The notes under the pieces: model-generated
What the model was told of the DNA's origin: nothing
Seen by the model: the letters and a program-made list of their open reading frames with translations, nothing else
Database searches by the model: none
In this document: piece after piece, positions 38,112-38,786 of the stretch
Layout of the letters: the number at the start of each line of letters is the position of its first letter
How positions within the stretch are numbered: the stretch's first letter is position 1
NCBI GenBank assembly: GCA_964568925.1
Contig: CAZMSJ010000009.1
Location: 1-38,786 of the forward strand
Source: CAYQUL01 sp964568925
GTDB taxonomy: Bacteria > Patescibacteriota > Microgenomatia > UBA8517
DNA: 38,786 nucleotides
Direction: 5' to 3'
Translations under genes and position numbers: made by a program

Positions 38112-38726
38112 ATGAGTAATCAAAAAAAGATACTCACAGGTAACCCACTCGAAATACTCCGTGACTCGATTAAAGAAGGTGCCCAAACGAGCCGACGAGA
38201 AGTAATCACTCCATTTAAGAGAGAATTTTTAGACCAAATTTTAGCTCGCTCACGAAAAACATATTCAGGAGAACTTATTCCTGGTGAATCCTTAGACTTA
38301 CAAGAGGTATACACCGGAAGACAAGCGATAAAAGAACAAGAAAAGACTAGTATGCGTCAAGAATTTCGTCTTCGAGAAGAGGAAATGATGCTTGTATCTA
38401 AAAAGTCGAAAGAACTTTCACTCCAGATTGATGCAATTCACGATGAAGTATCAAAGATTGCACATGCAACCCCACAGTTGTCGAGAGAAATTGAACTTGC
38501 TGCAATACTTGCACCTCACGACCCTTCAAGTTACGAACTCTTCTTTCTAAAACATGTATTGTCATTTATCTTAAATTTTAGAAAAAACATAGAAAATGCC
38601 TCTGTTTGGTTAAATACTGCAAACGGGAGAGCTGCAAAGAAAAATGTATGGGGAGCTAACTACAAGAAGTATGGTGCCAGATACCTTCTCTCTGGTGAAC
38701 ACTATTCAGGAAGAGCTGCTGCATAA
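38112..38726 (+). CDS. Conserved CPR hypothetical protein (possibly DUF5660-like)
   Basis: This 204-aa protein has a Lys/Arg/Glu-rich N-terminus and a coiled-coil-like helix (about 75-115, KEQEKTSMRQEFRLREEEMM). A second helical region follows (about 140-165, FLKHVLSFILNFRKNIENAS), and the protein ends in a Gly/Tyr/Ala-rich tail (YGARYLLSGEHYSG). The architecture is similar to DUF5660, a family I associate with Microgenomates; the match is from memory and uncertain. It starts 10 nt after the trigger factor stop. A TAATAT (38099-38104) may act as a -10 seven nt before the ATG. A strong terminator follows. Confidence 0.65.
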   Translation: MSNQKKILTGNPLEILRDSIKEGAQTSRREVITPFKREFLDQILARSRKTYSGELIPGESLDLQEVYTGRQAIKEQEKTSMRQEFRLREEEMMLVSKKSKELSLQIDAIHDEVSKIAHATPQLSREIELAAILAPHDPSSYELFFLKHVLSFILNFRKNIENASVWLNTANGRAAKKNVWGANYKKYGARYLLSGEHYSGRAAA

Positions 38727-38742
38727 GCCCTACAAGGAACCT

Positions 38743-38766
38743 CCCCGGACTATGTCCGGGGTTTCC
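38743..38766 (+). terminator. Intrinsic terminator
   Basis: The perfect 8-bp stem CCCCGGAC (38743-38750) / GTCCGGGG (38754-38761) with a 3-nt loop is followed by TTTCCTTT. It is almost identical to the hairpin at 18-40. Confidence 0.85.
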
Positions 38767-38786
38767 TTTGGGGAACCGTTTTAAAT

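Noticed and set aside
1..38786. CRISPR array, insertion sequence or integrated element.
   Set aside because: No spaced direct repeats, transposase, integrase or terminal repeats were seen. The near-identical hairpins at both ends are terminators, not element ends.

Overview
This 38.8 kb window looks like the chromosome of a Patescibacteria/CPR bacterium, most likely of the Microgenomates type. The evidence is moderate AT bias, small tightly packed genes, many short membrane-anchored proteins of unknown function, single tRNA genes scattered between protein genes, a shortened trigger factor, a Microgenomates-like family at the right end, and secreted proteins with Thr-Pro linkers and a dockerin. 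There is no phage module, insertion sequence, CRISPR array or rRNA. The lineage is inferred; no marker here is decisive.

Layout. 1-7.8 kb: anchored hypotheticals, a GH15-type glycosidase, a secreted double-psi-barrel-like protein, CTP synthase (pyrG), a 56-aa membrane protein, tRNA-Arg(TCG) and a DRG-type GTPase of the archaeal/eukaryotic kind. 7.8-13 kb: tRNA-Leu(CAG), a zinc-ribbon/HhH protein with a DUF4287 protein, a secreted beta-propeller with a dockerin, a GIN/DUF2807-like beta-helix protein and tRNA-Leu(GAG). 13-19.5 kb: a decayed zinc-ribbon gene, a phosphodiester glycosidase with a coiled coil, tRNA-Val, pyruvate kinase, tRNA-Phe and tRNA-Gly, a Tat-signal protein and a FAD monooxygenase-like enzyme. 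19.5-26.2 kb: a divergent amidoligase-like protein preceded by a 70-aa peptide, tRNA-Arg(TCT), a large M23/crystallin/PKD secreted protein, two anchored hypotheticals and tRNA-Lys. 26.2-29.5 kb: a Y-family DNA polymerase coupled to a small DUF6504-like gene, then a Panacea-domain (DUF4065) gene overlapping a two-helix membrane protein, which is a candidate toxin-antitoxin pair. 29.5-38.8 kb: a DNRLRE/Thr-Pro-linker/lectin-like secreted protein, a Nudix hydrolase, an Nramp-like transporter, an alpha/beta hydrolase, a holin-IV-like protein with a 57-aa partner, the trigger factor and a conserved hypothetical.

Expression logic. Two kinds of gene start recur. About twenty genes have a sigma-70-type -10 box only 5-11 nt before an ATG, which predicts leaderless mRNAs. 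About fifteen have an AGGAG-type Shine-Dalgarno sequence, often with a -10 box 25-60 nt upstream. All visible TTG and GTG starts belong to the second kind, except the GTG of pyrG. This pattern was used to correct several starts. Intrinsic terminators with strong hairpins separate most SD-led genes.

Best leads for something new: the Panacea/membrane-protein pair (27862-28702), the amidoligase-like enzyme with its short upstream peptide (19473-21342), the DRG GTPase, the leaderless/SD division, and the FKBP-less trigger factor.
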